Shown one piece after another: positions 35,796 through 45,272 of a stretch of 64,000 nucleotides of DNA (positions within the stretch are counted from its first letter, which is position 1; each line of letters opens with the position of its first letter). Under the pieces are notes generated by a model that ran no database searches, was not told the DNA's origin, and was given only the letters and a program-made list of their open reading frames with translations. The stretch is from Lachnospiraceae bacterium (GTDB taxonomy: Bacteria > Bacillota > Clostridia > Lachnospirales > Lachnospiraceae): assembly GCA_017441295.1 (NCBI GenBank), contig JAFRYA010000005.1, positions 1 through 64,000 of the forward strand. The letters are read 5' to 3'. The translations under genes were made by a program, and so were the position numbers.

Positions 35796-36916
35796 TAATC
35801 AGATGTCTCCTTAAGCTGGGTAATAACCAGCACTTCGTTCAGATTCGTAAAATCAACCGCAGGAACAACATGTCCTGACTGTGTCAGCTCGCTGCCGTCC
35901 AGCTGGAAATCGTTAACATATCCGATCAAAAGACCCGGCAGATATTTGGAGCTGACGTTTGATGTGATGATCGCTTCATTCAGACTGATATTGACTGAAA
36001 CGCTGACGTCATGGAATTCGATCAGGTTCTGTTTCATCAGCGTAATATTTCCGCTTACAAAGCACAGGTCATTGGACTTCTCGAACATACCGCTGACGCT
36101 GTTGTCATCATCAATGATGGAACGTACAGTAGAATAGTTCGGCCCAACGTCAATAACGATGCCAACCAGTCCGCCTTCAGCCACAACATTCATATCCTTG
36201 GCAATTCCATCATTAGAGCCTTTGCTGATAGTAAATGTAGCGAACCAGTCGCTGGAATCCTTTGCAACTATCTCTGCCGCGATTGTTTCGTAATTAACAT
36301 ACTGGTCTTTAAGATCCAGGAGCTTCCTGAGCCTGTTAAGAACGGCTTCTTTCTGTCTAAGTGAAACATTATCAGCCGTCAGCTGAGCGATCTGATCTTT
36401 GAGCTCTTTATTTTCGTCATATACGTCCTTGAGGTCGCTCAGGAGTTCAATCTTGTCAAAAATCCAGTATCCAACAGTATTAACGCCCTTCTGAGCAGGA
36501 GTAACAACTATAGAAGCCACAGCTTTGAAAGGTTTTGCAACAGTATCACTGATAGATGACAGGATGATAAGAGCCACACAAATGGCACCTAAAATAATAA
36601 GTAAATGCTTAGGATTGACCTTGATAGGCGCCTTCTGGCTCGGTGATTTATGGATTTTGAAATAATTAAATATATTCTGGAACCAGGCTTTGACCTTCTC
36701 AAAAGGAGTCAGCGGATTATCAGCATCGCGGTAATCCGTTTCTTTCTTGGTCTTGCCGATATATTCCTGAAAGCCACGTTCCCTATTCTTTTCTTTTTTG
36801 ATCTTATCAGAGTATTTCTTTGCTATCCTGCTGACTTTACCCGGTTCCTTTGCAGGAGGGGTGATATTGGAGGAATGCTGCTTCTCTTTGAAGATCTCAT
36901 CAACCTTTTTTGTCAT
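35795..36916 (-). CDS. mreC: Rod shape-determining protein MreC with long cytoplasmic extension
   Basis: A 373-residue elongasome scaffold. The membrane segment is at about 106-123, so a Lys-rich cytoplasmic region of about 105 residues precedes it; typical MreC has only a few. After the membrane come a coiled coil (about 160-195) and the beta-rich MreC core (VAKDSSDWFATFTI, GLVGIVIDVGPNYS). Confidence 0.92.
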   Translation of the reverse strand: MTKKVDEIFKEKQHSSNITPPAKEPGKVSRIAKKYSDKIKKEKNRERGFQEYIGKTKKETDYRDADNPLTPFEKVKAWFQNIFNYFKIHKSPSQKAPIKVNPKHLLIILGAICVALIILSSISDTVAKPFKAVASIVVTPAQKGVNTVGYWIFDKIELLSDLKDVYDENKELKDQIAQLTADNVSLRQKEAVLNRLRKLLDLKDQYVNYETIAAEIVAKDSSDWFATFTISKGSNDGIAKDMNVVAEGGLVGIVIDVGPNYSTVRSIIDDDNSVSGMFEKSNDLCFVSGNITLMKQNLIEFHDVSVSVNISLNEAIITSNVSSKYLPGLLIGYVNDFQLDGSELTQSGHVVPAVDFTNLNEVLVITQLKETSD

Positions 36917-37935
36917 TAGTTATAAACCTTTTCCTGCGGGAAGTATCTGACAGAATCATACTTGGATGAGCTCATTATCTTGGTAACTCCCTTGATCGTA
37001 CTGTTGATCGGGTCAGGCATGAGATTAACTTTCAGACCTGTCTCTCTGTTGAATAATGAGTCAATATTCTTCATGTTGGCTGAGCCGCCCAGCAGATACA
37101 TACCGTTATCAACAATATCAGCTGCCAGCTCAGGAGGAGTTTTCTCCAGAGTCCTCTTAACAGCGTCAATAATAGGCTCAATAGTTTCAGCTACAACCGG
37201 ATTGATCAGTTCAGAGCCGATAGTCGTTCTGACCGGAAGTCCTGTGGCCAATACTCGTCCGAACAGCTTCATTTCTTTATGTACAGGACGAAGACCCAGA
37301 TCAACCAGGTTAAACTTAAGCTGCTCTGCGCTCTTCATGCCGATCAGCTTAGCTTCAGCCTGCTTAACAGCGTTTATAATAGCCTCATTTATCTTATTTC
37401 CGGCTACTTTGATAGTATTGCAAAGAACTATGCCTCCGAGAGAAACAACCGAAATATCGGTGGTATCGGCGCCGATATTGACTATTATGTTGCCGCGCGG
37501 GCTCTCAATGTCAACGCCGCAGTAAACAGAATCAGCAACACTCTTCTCTACTACAGAAATACTCCTCGGCTTGATCTTGGAGTTGGCAACCAGCTCATGG
37601 AATGCCCTCTTCTCAACCTCCGTGGTGTCTGTAGGAACGGCGATCAGAAAGTCTGAACCTCTGACGTTCTTGCCGTAGTTGAGCTTTTTATATAAATGCT
37701 CCAGAATGAGCTGCATCTTATCAATGTCAGAAATAACGCCGTCCACAACCGGGAATATAACTTCAATATTCTCAGGTGCTTTCTCAAACATTTCATAAGC
37801 GTCGTCACCATAGCCCAGGACCAGTTTTCTGTCCTTGATGGTAATAACGTTCTTCTCCGTCAGGATCTCGCCAGTATTGACGTATGACAGCCTGACGTTG
37901 CATGTACCGATATCAATGCCGTATTTATCACTCAT
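36916..37935 (-). CDS. mreB: Rod shape-determining actin homologue MreB
   Basis: A 339-residue actin-fold filament protein. Landmarks are the N-terminal GIDIGTCNVR phosphate loop, a second loop NIIVNIGADTTDISVV and an adenosine motif GMYLLGGSANM. Several normally near-invariant positions differ (DIGTCNVR rather than DLGTANTL), so it is a divergent MreB. It is the only MreB in the window and heads mreBCD after radC. Confidence 0.92.
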   Translation of the reverse strand: MSDKYGIDIGTCNVRLSYVNTGEILTEKNVITIKDRKLVLGYGDDAYEMFEKAPENIEVIFPVVDGVISDIDKMQLILEHLYKKLNYGKNVRGSDFLIAVPTDTTEVEKRAFHELVANSKIKPRSISVVEKSVADSVYCGVDIESPRGNIIVNIGADTTDISVVSLGGIVLCNTIKVAGNKINEAIINAVKQAEAKLIGMKSAEQLKFNLVDLGLRPVHKEMKLFGRVLATGLPVRTTIGSELINPVVAETIEPIIDAVKRTLEKTPPELAADIVDNGMYLLGGSANMKNIDSLFNRETGLKVNLMPDPINSTIKGVTKIMSSSKYDSVRYFPQEKVYN

Positions 37936-38632
37936 TGATCAAACCCTCTTCTTTGAAACTGATGTATTTCCTGTCGCCAATAATTATATGGTCCAGCAGC
38001 TCAATGCCTATCATCCTGCCGCCTGCAGCAATCTTCCTGGTGCTGGCAATGTCATCCTTGCTGGGGACCGGATGCCCGCTGGGATGATTATGCAGGAGAA
38101 TAATATTCACTGCCTCGTACTTTAATGCTTCTATGAACACTTCCCGGGGTGAAAGCAGAGCCGTGTTGACAGTACCTTCTGAAATGATCATATCCTTGAT
38201 CAGCCCACATGCGCTGTCCAGCATGATCAGCATGATGGCTTCGCGCGGTCTGTGCCTGAGCTGTTCGGTATAATATGCCGCGATAGACGCCGGACTGTTA
38301 AAATTCAGCCGGCTCCTCAGGCTGTTGCTGGCGATTCTCAAAGATAATTCAGCGATAGCCATTATCTGAGTAGCCTTTACCCTACCGATGCCCTTAATTT
38401 TCATGAGTGAGACCATCTCGTAATTGAAAATGTTCAGGATGTTCTCTTCACTGCATGATGGAGACGTAAGAATCTGCCTTGAAAGGTCCACGGAGTGACA
38501 TTCGTTGCTGCCTGTTCTTAAAATAATAGCCAAAAGCTCCGCGTCAGACAAAGCTTTCGGCCCAAATTTCCGAAACTTTTCGTCCGGACGTAAATCAGGC
38601 TGCAGGTCCTTAATTGTAATATTATGCTTCAT
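37928..38632 (-). CDS. radC: RadC family JAB/MPN domain protein
   Basis: A 234-residue protein: N-terminal helix-hairpin-helix region (MKIKGIGRVKA) and a C-terminal JAB metalloprotease-like domain with HNHPSGHPVPSKDD metal ligands. The cellular role is unsettled despite the repair name. It commonly precedes mreB. GAAAGGA precedes the ATG and it overlaps mreB by 8 bases. Confidence 0.92.
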   Translation of the reverse strand: MKHNITIKDLQPDLRPDEKFRKFGPKALSDAELLAIILRTGSNECHSVDLSRQILTSPSCSEENILNIFNYEMVSLMKIKGIGRVKATQIMAIAELSLRIASNSLRSRLNFNSPASIAAYYTEQLRHRPREAIMLIMLDSACGLIKDMIISEGTVNTALLSPREVFIEALKYEAVNIILLHNHPSGHPVPSKDDIASTRKIAAGGRMIGIELLDHIIIGDRKYISFKEEGLINE

Positions 38633-38669
38633 GATCAGTCCTTTCAGACTAACCCCTCATGGATATTTT

Positions 38670-38699
38670 ATTTTAGCATATATATAAGTCTTAATACAA
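38670..38699 (-). promoter_or_regulatory. Promoter of the radC-mre-sepF operon
   Basis: Minus strand: TTGTAT (38699-38694), an 18-bp spacer and an extended -10, TGC-TAAAAT (38675-38670), between the ynbB stop and the radC start. Confidence 0.5.
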
Positions 38700-38710
38700 T
38701 GTAATTAGTG

Positions 38711-39958
38711 TTAAAATTCGATGTCCTGCAGCGCGCAAAGGAGCGCGTATTTGCCCTGCTCATATGTTATTCCGCCCTGGAAATAAGCGGTATATGGAGG
38801 ACGCATCGGACCGTCTGCTGACAGTTCAATGGATGAGCCTGAAACGAAAGATCCGCAAGCCATAATTACTGTATCAGCATATCCCGGCATGTCGCTGTCT
38901 TCCGGCTTAACAAAGCTGTCAATATATGATGCTGCCTGGATCGCTTTGCAGAATTTCTTTAATTTCTCCGGCTCTTCAAAATCTATAGCCTGAACTATGC
39001 ATGCATGCTGCTCATCAGATGCAGGAACAGCCCTGAATCCATGCTTTTCGAAAAGAGCCGCAGCCAGATGAGCATTTTTTAGTGCGTTTGCAGTTACAGC
39101 AGGTGCCAGGGATAATCCCTGATAGAAGGATCTGAGTACACCTAAAGTAGCTCCGACCTCTTTGCCCAGACCAGGTGAAGTCAGTTTATAAGCACATCTT
39201 TCGATCAGGTCTGCACGGCCAACAATATATCCTCCAATAGGAGCCAGACCGCCGCCCGGATTCTTGATCAGCGATCCAACACAGAGATCAACGCCATAGT
39301 CAGTAGGCTCATCCGGATAAACAAACTCTCCATAGCAGTTGTCAACAAACACAATGATATTGCTGTTAATGTTTTTAACAAACTTAACCGCTTCACCAAT
39401 ATGCTCAGGACTGAGAGAAGCTCTGTCTTTATATCCTTTTGAACGCTGGATTGCGATAATCCTGGTTTTATCTGAAATGGCTTCTTCAATGGCCTTATAG
39501 TCAAATTCAGCCTCATCGATCATTTCAACATGTTTATAAGAAACACCTATTTCCTTGAGAGAAAGCGGTGAATCCACAATGCCGATAGCCATTTCCAGAC
39601 TGTCGTATGGCTTGCCTGTAATATAAATAAGTTCATCACCAGGCAGAAGGTTCGCTGAAAGCGCCAGATAAATGGCATGTGTACCGCAGGTTATCTGAGG
39701 ACGCACCAGAGCGTCTTCTGTATGGAAAATATCAGCATAAACCTTCTCCAGGTCATCACGGCCGGCGTCATTATATCCGTAACCGGTGGACATCCCCAGA
39801 TGGGCTTCAGAAATCCTGTTCTTTCTGAAAGCGTTCAGAACTTTGTATTGGTTAGCTTCTGATATATCATCAATCCGCCTGAAAGTTTCATTCAGGCTCT
39901 CTTCTATCTGCTGTGCTTCTTTTAATAATTCAGGATCAATGTCAGGGTAATTAAACAA
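38711..39958 (-). CDS. Methionine gamma-lyase family PLP protein (YnbB-like)
   Basis: A 415-residue fold-type I PLP enzyme of the family annotated as aluminium-resistance or methionine gamma-lyase-like. A PLP Lys lies in GSLIKNPGGGLAP, and ITCGTHAIYLAL binds cofactor phosphate. The reaction is not established. It follows miaA and hfq-type neighbourhoods in Bacillota, as here after miaA, with an 8-base overlap. Confidence 0.88.
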   Translation of the reverse strand: MFNYPDIDPELLKEAQQIEESLNETFRRIDDISEANQYKVLNAFRKNRISEAHLGMSTGYGYNDAGRDDLEKVYADIFHTEDALVRPQITCGTHAIYLALSANLLPGDELIYITGKPYDSLEMAIGIVDSPLSLKEIGVSYKHVEMIDEAEFDYKAIEEAISDKTRIIAIQRSKGYKDRASLSPEHIGEAVKFVKNINSNIIVFVDNCYGEFVYPDEPTDYGVDLCVGSLIKNPGGGLAPIGGYIVGRADLIERCAYKLTSPGLGKEVGATLGVLRSFYQGLSLAPAVTANALKNAHLAAALFEKHGFRAVPASDEQHACIVQAIDFEEPEKLKKFCKAIQAASYIDSFVKPEDSDMPGYADTVIMACGSFVSGSSIELSADGPMRPPYTAYFQGGITYEQGKYALLCALQDIEF

Positions 39959-40895
39959 TGTCTTTCTCCTTCAAAATGTTAATTATATGTTTAGTCATCT
40001 CTTCTATGCCTGCAAAGTCTTCATAATTGACCCAGATGGCATCCTTCTCGCGTTTGAACCATGTAATCTGGCGTTTAGCGAAATGACGTGTATTCAGTTT
40101 CAGTTTATAAACAGCCTCATCCAGTGAACATTTACCTAAAATATAGTCAGCTATTTCTTTATAACCCAGGCCCTGCATTGCCAGTGAATCCGGTGAAATA
40201 CCGCTGTCAAGCAACCCTTTTACTTCATCAGCCAGTCCTTCGTCCATCATTAGTTCGACACGGTCTTCGATCCTCTTATAAATCACATCCCTCTTCCTGT
40301 TAAGGATCAGATAAGCGTAATTATATGGAGATTCCTTCTGGCGCTGTTCGGTGTTGTGGCTGGACATCTGCGCACCGGTTTCATGGTAATATTCCAGTGC
40401 TCTGATGACTCTCTTCACATTGTTTCTATGAATAGCCGACGCTGATTCAGGATCCACTTCATTCAGCATATCATGCAGGTATTCAGCACCTTTTTCTTCA
40501 GCTAACTGCTCAAGCTCGTGTCTGTATGATTTATCAGTTTCCTCATCAGTAAAATCAATATCATACAGCAGCGCCTGGATATAGAAACCGGTGCCACCGA
40601 CAATTATAGGAATATGACCTCTTTCCCATATCTCTTCGGCATATTTCAGGGCTCTGTGCTTGAATTCATAAACATTGAATTCATCGTCCGGCTCAAGCTC
40701 ATCGATCAGAAAATGAGGGACTCCCTGTGTTTCTTCAGGTCTGATCTTGGCAGTACCTATATCAAAGCCTTTATAAACCTGCATTGAATCAGCACTGATG
40801 ATCTCTCCGCCGATCATTTGGGCCAGCTTAACAGAAAGAGCCGTTTTGCCGACTCCTGTAGCACCGCCTATAATGACTAATGGCTTCTTATTCAT
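39951..40895 (-). CDS. miaA: tRNA dimethylallyltransferase
   Basis: Adds the isopentenyl group to A37 of tRNAs reading U-starting codons. A 314-residue protein with the P-loop GGATGVGKTALS, the SADSMQVYKG motif and a C-terminal RHFAKRQITWFKRE segment. MiaB, which methylthiolates the same base, is encoded in the same operon. It overlaps mutL by one base. Confidence 0.96.
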   Translation of the reverse strand: MNKKPLVIIGGATGVGKTALSVKLAQMIGGEIISADSMQVYKGFDIGTAKIRPEETQGVPHFLIDELEPDDEFNVYEFKHRALKYAEEIWERGHIPIIVGGTGFYIQALLYDIDFTDEETDKSYRHELEQLAEEKGAEYLHDMLNEVDPESASAIHRNNVKRVIRALEYYHETGAQMSSHNTEQRQKESPYNYAYLILNRKRDVIYKRIEDRVELMMDEGLADEVKGLLDSGISPDSLAMQGLGYKEIADYILGKCSLDEAVYKLKLNTRHFAKRQITWFKREKDAIWVNYEDFAGIEEMTKHIINILKEKDIV

Positions 40896-42694
40896 CAGAC
40901 TATCCTCTTAAACTTTCTTTCCAGTTCGGACTTGGAAATGGAGATGATCGTCGGCCTGCCGTGCGGGCAGTTGAACGGATTGTCCAGACGAAGCAGTTTG
41001 TCTATCAGCTCATCAGCTTCAGAGAATGACATCTTATTGCCGCCCTTTACAGCTGCTTTGCATGCGGCAGTCGCTATACGGTCATGTATCATTGTTGACG
41101 CGAAAGAGCCTCCATAAGCGCCTAATTCGTCGATAATCGACACGAAAAGGTCCGCGCTGTTAAACGTATATAAATCAGCAGGAACAGCTGAAATGGCGTA
41201 TTCTGAGCCGCCAAAATGGCTTATCTCAAAACCGATATCATTGAATTCCTTCATATAGCGGGTCAAAATACTTTCTTCATCCGGAGTCAGCGAAACAATG
41301 ATCGCAGGCGATACTGCCTGGCTGTAATGAGCTCCGGACATCAAGTCGGCTGAAAACTGTTCATAAAGAACCTTTTCATGAGCTGCATGCTGGTCGATTA
41401 TATATATTTTATCTTCGAATTCAACAATCCAGTATGTCTCGAAAACATTGCCGATGATGCGGTGTTTCTTTCTGGCGGTGTCAGTCAGAAAACCATCTTC
41501 AAAGAATGAAGGCTGTGAAAATGAATCCTCACGTACCACAGGCTGAGGCGCAGTCTGGATCCTTTTTTCTTCGAACGGTTCAGGAGCCTTTGGTACTGGA
41601 ATATGCACCTGCTCAACAGGCTTGATCTCTGGGATTATCCGGTCCTCTGCTTTAGGTATGTCACGTGTAACAAGCCTTTCTGCAACAGATACGGAAGGGA
41701 TGTTCTCCCTCTCTCTGATAGTTTCAGAGATCAGGTTCAGAACGCTGTTATATACTCTTTCATTATCAGAAAAGCGAACTTCCATCTTGGATGGATGCAC
41801 ATTGACGTCCATCAGTTCAGGCTCAATTGTTATATTGATGACCGTAAACGGGAATGAGCCTTTCATCTGATAATTCTTATATGCTTCTTCGATGGCAGCG
41901 CTGATAATCTTATCCTTAACATACCTGCCATTTACGAAATAGTATTCAAAATTCCTGTTGGTCCTGGCCAGCTCAGGGTTTCCTATATATCCTGTAATAT
42001 GCAGCAGGCTGTCCTGTTTGTCGATTTCTCGCATTCTGGACGTAATATCCCTGCCGAAAACAGCATAAACTGTATCCTTCATGGAATTATTTCCTGAAGT
42101 ATTCAGTTTCATTGAGCCATTTGATGTGAATTTGATCGCTATCTCAGGATGCGAAAGCGCGATCTTTTCAACGATATCATAAATGTAGCCTGCTTCAGTC
42201 TGGGAGGACTTTAAGAATTTAAGTCTGGCAGGGGTATTAAAGAATATATTTCTGACAATAACAGTGGTGCCGTTCGGAAGTCCTGCTTCCTGACAGCTGA
42301 CTTCTTCTCCGCCCTCCAGCTTAATGATCATGCCTGTCATGTCGTTAGCTGTCTTGGTGCAAAGTTCAATCCGGGAAACCGCAGCAATACTGGAAAGAGC
42401 CTCACCCCTGAAACCCAGCGTCCTGATAAATGCCAGGTCTGACGCATCGCTGATCTTACTTGTGGAATGCCTTAAGAAAGCCTTTCTTACCTGGCTTTTA
42501 TCTATTCCGCAGCCATTATCAGTGATCCTGATCAGGCTTATTCCGCCGTCCTTGATCTCAACAGAAATAGCATTGGCACCGGAGTCGATGGAATTTTCCA
42601 TCAGTTCCTTTACAATGCTGCTTGGACGGTCTACAACCTCGCCGGCCGCAATTTTATCTATTGTGTTTTTATCCAGCAGTTTAATCTCATTCAT
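40895..42694 (-). CDS. mutL: DNA mismatch repair protein MutL
   Basis: A 599-residue GHKL ATPase with N-terminal motifs (KELMENSIDSGA, DNGCGI, TLGFRGEAL). The C-terminal endonuclease motif DQHAAHEKVLYE and the late Zn-ligand CPHGRP are present, so this MutL should nick DNA itself, as expected where MutH is absent. It overlaps mutS by 8 bases. Confidence 0.97.
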   Translation of the reverse strand: MNEIKLLDKNTIDKIAAGEVVDRPSSIVKELMENSIDSGANAISVEIKDGGISLIRITDNGCGIDKSQVRKAFLRHSTSKISDASDLAFIRTLGFRGEALSSIAAVSRIELCTKTANDMTGMIIKLEGGEEVSCQEAGLPNGTTVIVRNIFFNTPARLKFLKSSQTEAGYIYDIVEKIALSHPEIAIKFTSNGSMKLNTSGNNSMKDTVYAVFGRDITSRMREIDKQDSLLHITGYIGNPELARTNRNFEYYFVNGRYVKDKIISAAIEEAYKNYQMKGSFPFTVINITIEPELMDVNVHPSKMEVRFSDNERVYNSVLNLISETIRERENIPSVSVAERLVTRDIPKAEDRIIPEIKPVEQVHIPVPKAPEPFEEKRIQTAPQPVVREDSFSQPSFFEDGFLTDTARKKHRIIGNVFETYWIVEFEDKIYIIDQHAAHEKVLYEQFSADLMSGAHYSQAVSPAIIVSLTPDEESILTRYMKEFNDIGFEISHFGGSEYAISAVPADLYTFNSADLFVSIIDELGAYGGSFASTMIHDRIATAACKAAVKGGNKMSFSEADELIDKLLRLDNPFNCPHGRPTIISISKSELERKFKRIV

Positions 42695-45272
42695 TGGTTT
42701 CGCGTTTTAATTCATACAGAATATTGAGAGCATCCAAAGGAGTCAGCCTGTCAACATCAATATTTCTTATCTTTGAAATTATTTCCTGCGCTGCATCATC
42801 TGTTTCATTTGATTCAATGCTCTGAAGCAGCTCAGGCTTTTTCATCGTTATGTCAGCCGTAATCAGCTGATTAACGATTTCTTTCGCGCGCTTGGTGATT
42901 TCTGCAGGCACGCCGGCCAGTGAAGCTACCTGAATGCCGTAACTCTTATCGGCGCCGCCTCTGATGATCTTACGCAGGAAGATGATATTGTCGCCCTGCT
43001 CCTTAACACTGATACAGTAGTTCTTGACGCCATCGATCATGCCTTCCAGTTCAGTCAGTTCATGATAATGGGTTGAGAAGAACGTCTTAGCACCGCATTT
43101 TCTTTTATTTGCGATATATTCCACTACAGCCCATGCAATCGACAGACCGTCAAATGTGGACGTGCCCCTGCCAATCTCATCCAGAATTATCAGGGACTTA
43201 GATGTGGCATTTCTTAAAATATTGGCAACTTCGGTCATTTCAACCATGAAAGTACTCTGTCCGATGGCCAGGTCGTCAGATGCTCCGACTCTCGTAAATA
43301 TACGGTCGCAAACAGCTATATCCGCGTAAGAAGCAGGAACAAAGCTGCCAATTGAGGCCATCAGCACTATCAGCGCCAGCTGCCTCATATAAGTGGATTT
43401 ACCGGCCATATTCGGTCCGGTAATAATGCTTACACGGTTTTCGTCCTCATCAGAATATGCGTCATTCGGAATGAACGTGCCTGAATCCATAACCATTTCA
43501 ACAACCGGATGACGGCCGTCTTTAATATCTATAATACCTTTTGTATTGATCTTAGGACGGACATAATGATTGTGCTCAGCCACATATGCCAAGGAACAGA
43601 AAGCGTCAATCTTGGAAATAACAGCAGCTGTTTTCTGAATGCGGATCACCTGGGAGGCAATCTGTTCACGGATATCAGTGAACAGGTCATATTCCAGGGA
43701 GAACAGCTTCTCTTCCGCTCCGAGGATCATGTCCTCGAGTTCCTTGAGTTCGTCAGTAATATATCTCTCGGCATTTACCAAAGTCTGCTTTCTGATATAT
43801 CTGTCCGGAACTAAATCTTTATACGAATTCGTTACTTCGATGTAATATCCGAATACTTTATTAAACTTGATCCTGAGGTTTTTGATTCCGGTGCTTTCGC
43901 GCTCCTTTTCCTCAATCTCTGCCAGCCATGTCTTACCTTCAACCTTGGATTTTCTGAGTTTGTCAATCTGTTCTGAATAGCCTTCCTTGATAATGCCGCC
44001 ATCTTTGATAGCTATCGGTGCATCTTCAACGATAGACTTCCCGATCAGTTCGGCCAGATCTTCCAGACAGTCCAGATCATCATAAAGACAGGTCAAAGTG
44101 CTGCACTTGTAATTTTTCAGGATATATTTGATATGTGGCAGCATCTCGATTGAGTTCTTAAATGCTATCAGATCTCTCGGATTGGCAGATTTGTACGAAA
44201 TTCGGGCCAATAAGCGCTCCAGATCATAAATTGGATTAAGATATTCCCTGAGCTCATCACGGTCAATAAGGCTGGAATTCAGCTCTTCTATGGCATCCTG
44301 TCTGTGCCTGATCTCATCAGGGTCGATCAGAGGCTGTTCCAGGAAAAACCTGATCCTTCTGGCTCCCATGGCAGTCTTGGTCTTATCAAGCACCCACAGG
44401 AGTGAGCCTTTCTTATTCTTCTCGCGCATGGTCTCAACCAGTTCCAGATTTCTTCTGGTTGCTGAATCAATGACCATAAACTTATTTGCTGAATAAGTTG
44501 TGATCCTGTTAAGGAAATCCAGGCTTGTTTTCTGCGTTTCGTAAAGATATTTGAGCAATGCGCCAACGCACGGGATGCAGCCTGAATAATCATTAAGCCC
44601 CAGTCCGCTGAGATCGATCACATTGAAATGCTTCTTAATAAGTTCAGCGCAGCTGATCTGGTCGAAATATGAATCATTCAGGAAATAACAGGTAATACCC
44701 AGCTTGTCCCTCAGATAATTGAAATCAACAGGTGCCATTGCAAATGAATGGTTGGTAATGATCTCAGCAATCGGGAATTTATTTATCTCATCCATTAAGC
44801 CCTGCGCATTGTCGACCTGAGTAGTCAGAAACTCGCCTGTGGTAATGTCAACCATAGCGATTCCGTAATAATCAGTCGCATAATAAATGCACATCAGATA
44901 ATTATTCTTATCTTCGTCCAGTGCAAGGCTGTTAAGGTTGGTGCCCGGAGTAACAACACGGATAACGTCACGTTTTACCAGTCCTTTAGCCAGCTTAGGA
45001 TCCTCAAGCTGCTCAGCAATAGCTACTTTATAGCCTTTAGATACCAGCTTGTTCAGATAAGTATCCACAGCATGATAAGGAACTCCGCACATAGGTGCGC
45101 GCTCCTCCAGTCCGCAGTCCTTTCCGGTCAGCGTGATCTCCAGTTCTTTGGACGCAGTGAGCGCGTCGTCAAAGAACATTTCATAAAAGTCACCTAATCG
45201 GTAAAATAATATGCAGTCAGGATATTGTTTCTTGGTCTCAAGATAATGAGACATCATCGGTGATAGTGCCAA
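42687..45272 (-). CDS. mutS: DNA mismatch repair protein MutS
   Basis: An 861-residue mismatch sensor. The N-terminal mismatch wedge motif GDFYEMF, Walker A GPNMAGKSTYMRQ and the STFMVEMTE signature are present. The start is the usual LSPMM-type N-terminus, which places it 35 bases inside the miaB reading frame; this long overlap appears genuine. Confidence 0.98.
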   Translation of the reverse strand: MALSPMMSHYLETKKQYPDCILFYRLGDFYEMFFDDALTASKELEITLTGKDCGLEERAPMCGVPYHAVDTYLNKLVSKGYKVAIAEQLEDPKLAKGLVKRDVIRVVTPGTNLNSLALDEDKNNYLMCIYYATDYYGIAMVDITTGEFLTTQVDNAQGLMDEINKFPIAEIITNHSFAMAPVDFNYLRDKLGITCYFLNDSYFDQISCAELIKKHFNVIDLSGLGLNDYSGCIPCVGALLKYLYETQKTSLDFLNRITTYSANKFMVIDSATRRNLELVETMREKNKKGSLLWVLDKTKTAMGARRIRFFLEQPLIDPDEIRHRQDAIEELNSSLIDRDELREYLNPIYDLERLLARISYKSANPRDLIAFKNSIEMLPHIKYILKNYKCSTLTCLYDDLDCLEDLAELIGKSIVEDAPIAIKDGGIIKEGYSEQIDKLRKSKVEGKTWLAEIEEKERESTGIKNLRIKFNKVFGYYIEVTNSYKDLVPDRYIRKQTLVNAERYITDELKELEDMILGAEEKLFSLEYDLFTDIREQIASQVIRIQKTAAVISKIDAFCSLAYVAEHNHYVRPKINTKGIIDIKDGRHPVVEMVMDSGTFIPNDAYSDEDENRVSIITGPNMAGKSTYMRQLALIVLMASIGSFVPASYADIAVCDRIFTRVGASDDLAIGQSTFMVEMTEVANILRNATSKSLIILDEIGRGTSTFDGLSIAWAVVEYIANKRKCGAKTFFSTHYHELTELEGMIDGVKNYCISVKEQGDNIIFLRKIIRGGADKSYGIQVASLAGVPAEITKRAKEIVNQLITADITMKKPELLQSIESNETDDAAQEIISKIRNIDVDRLTPLDALNILYELKRETNE

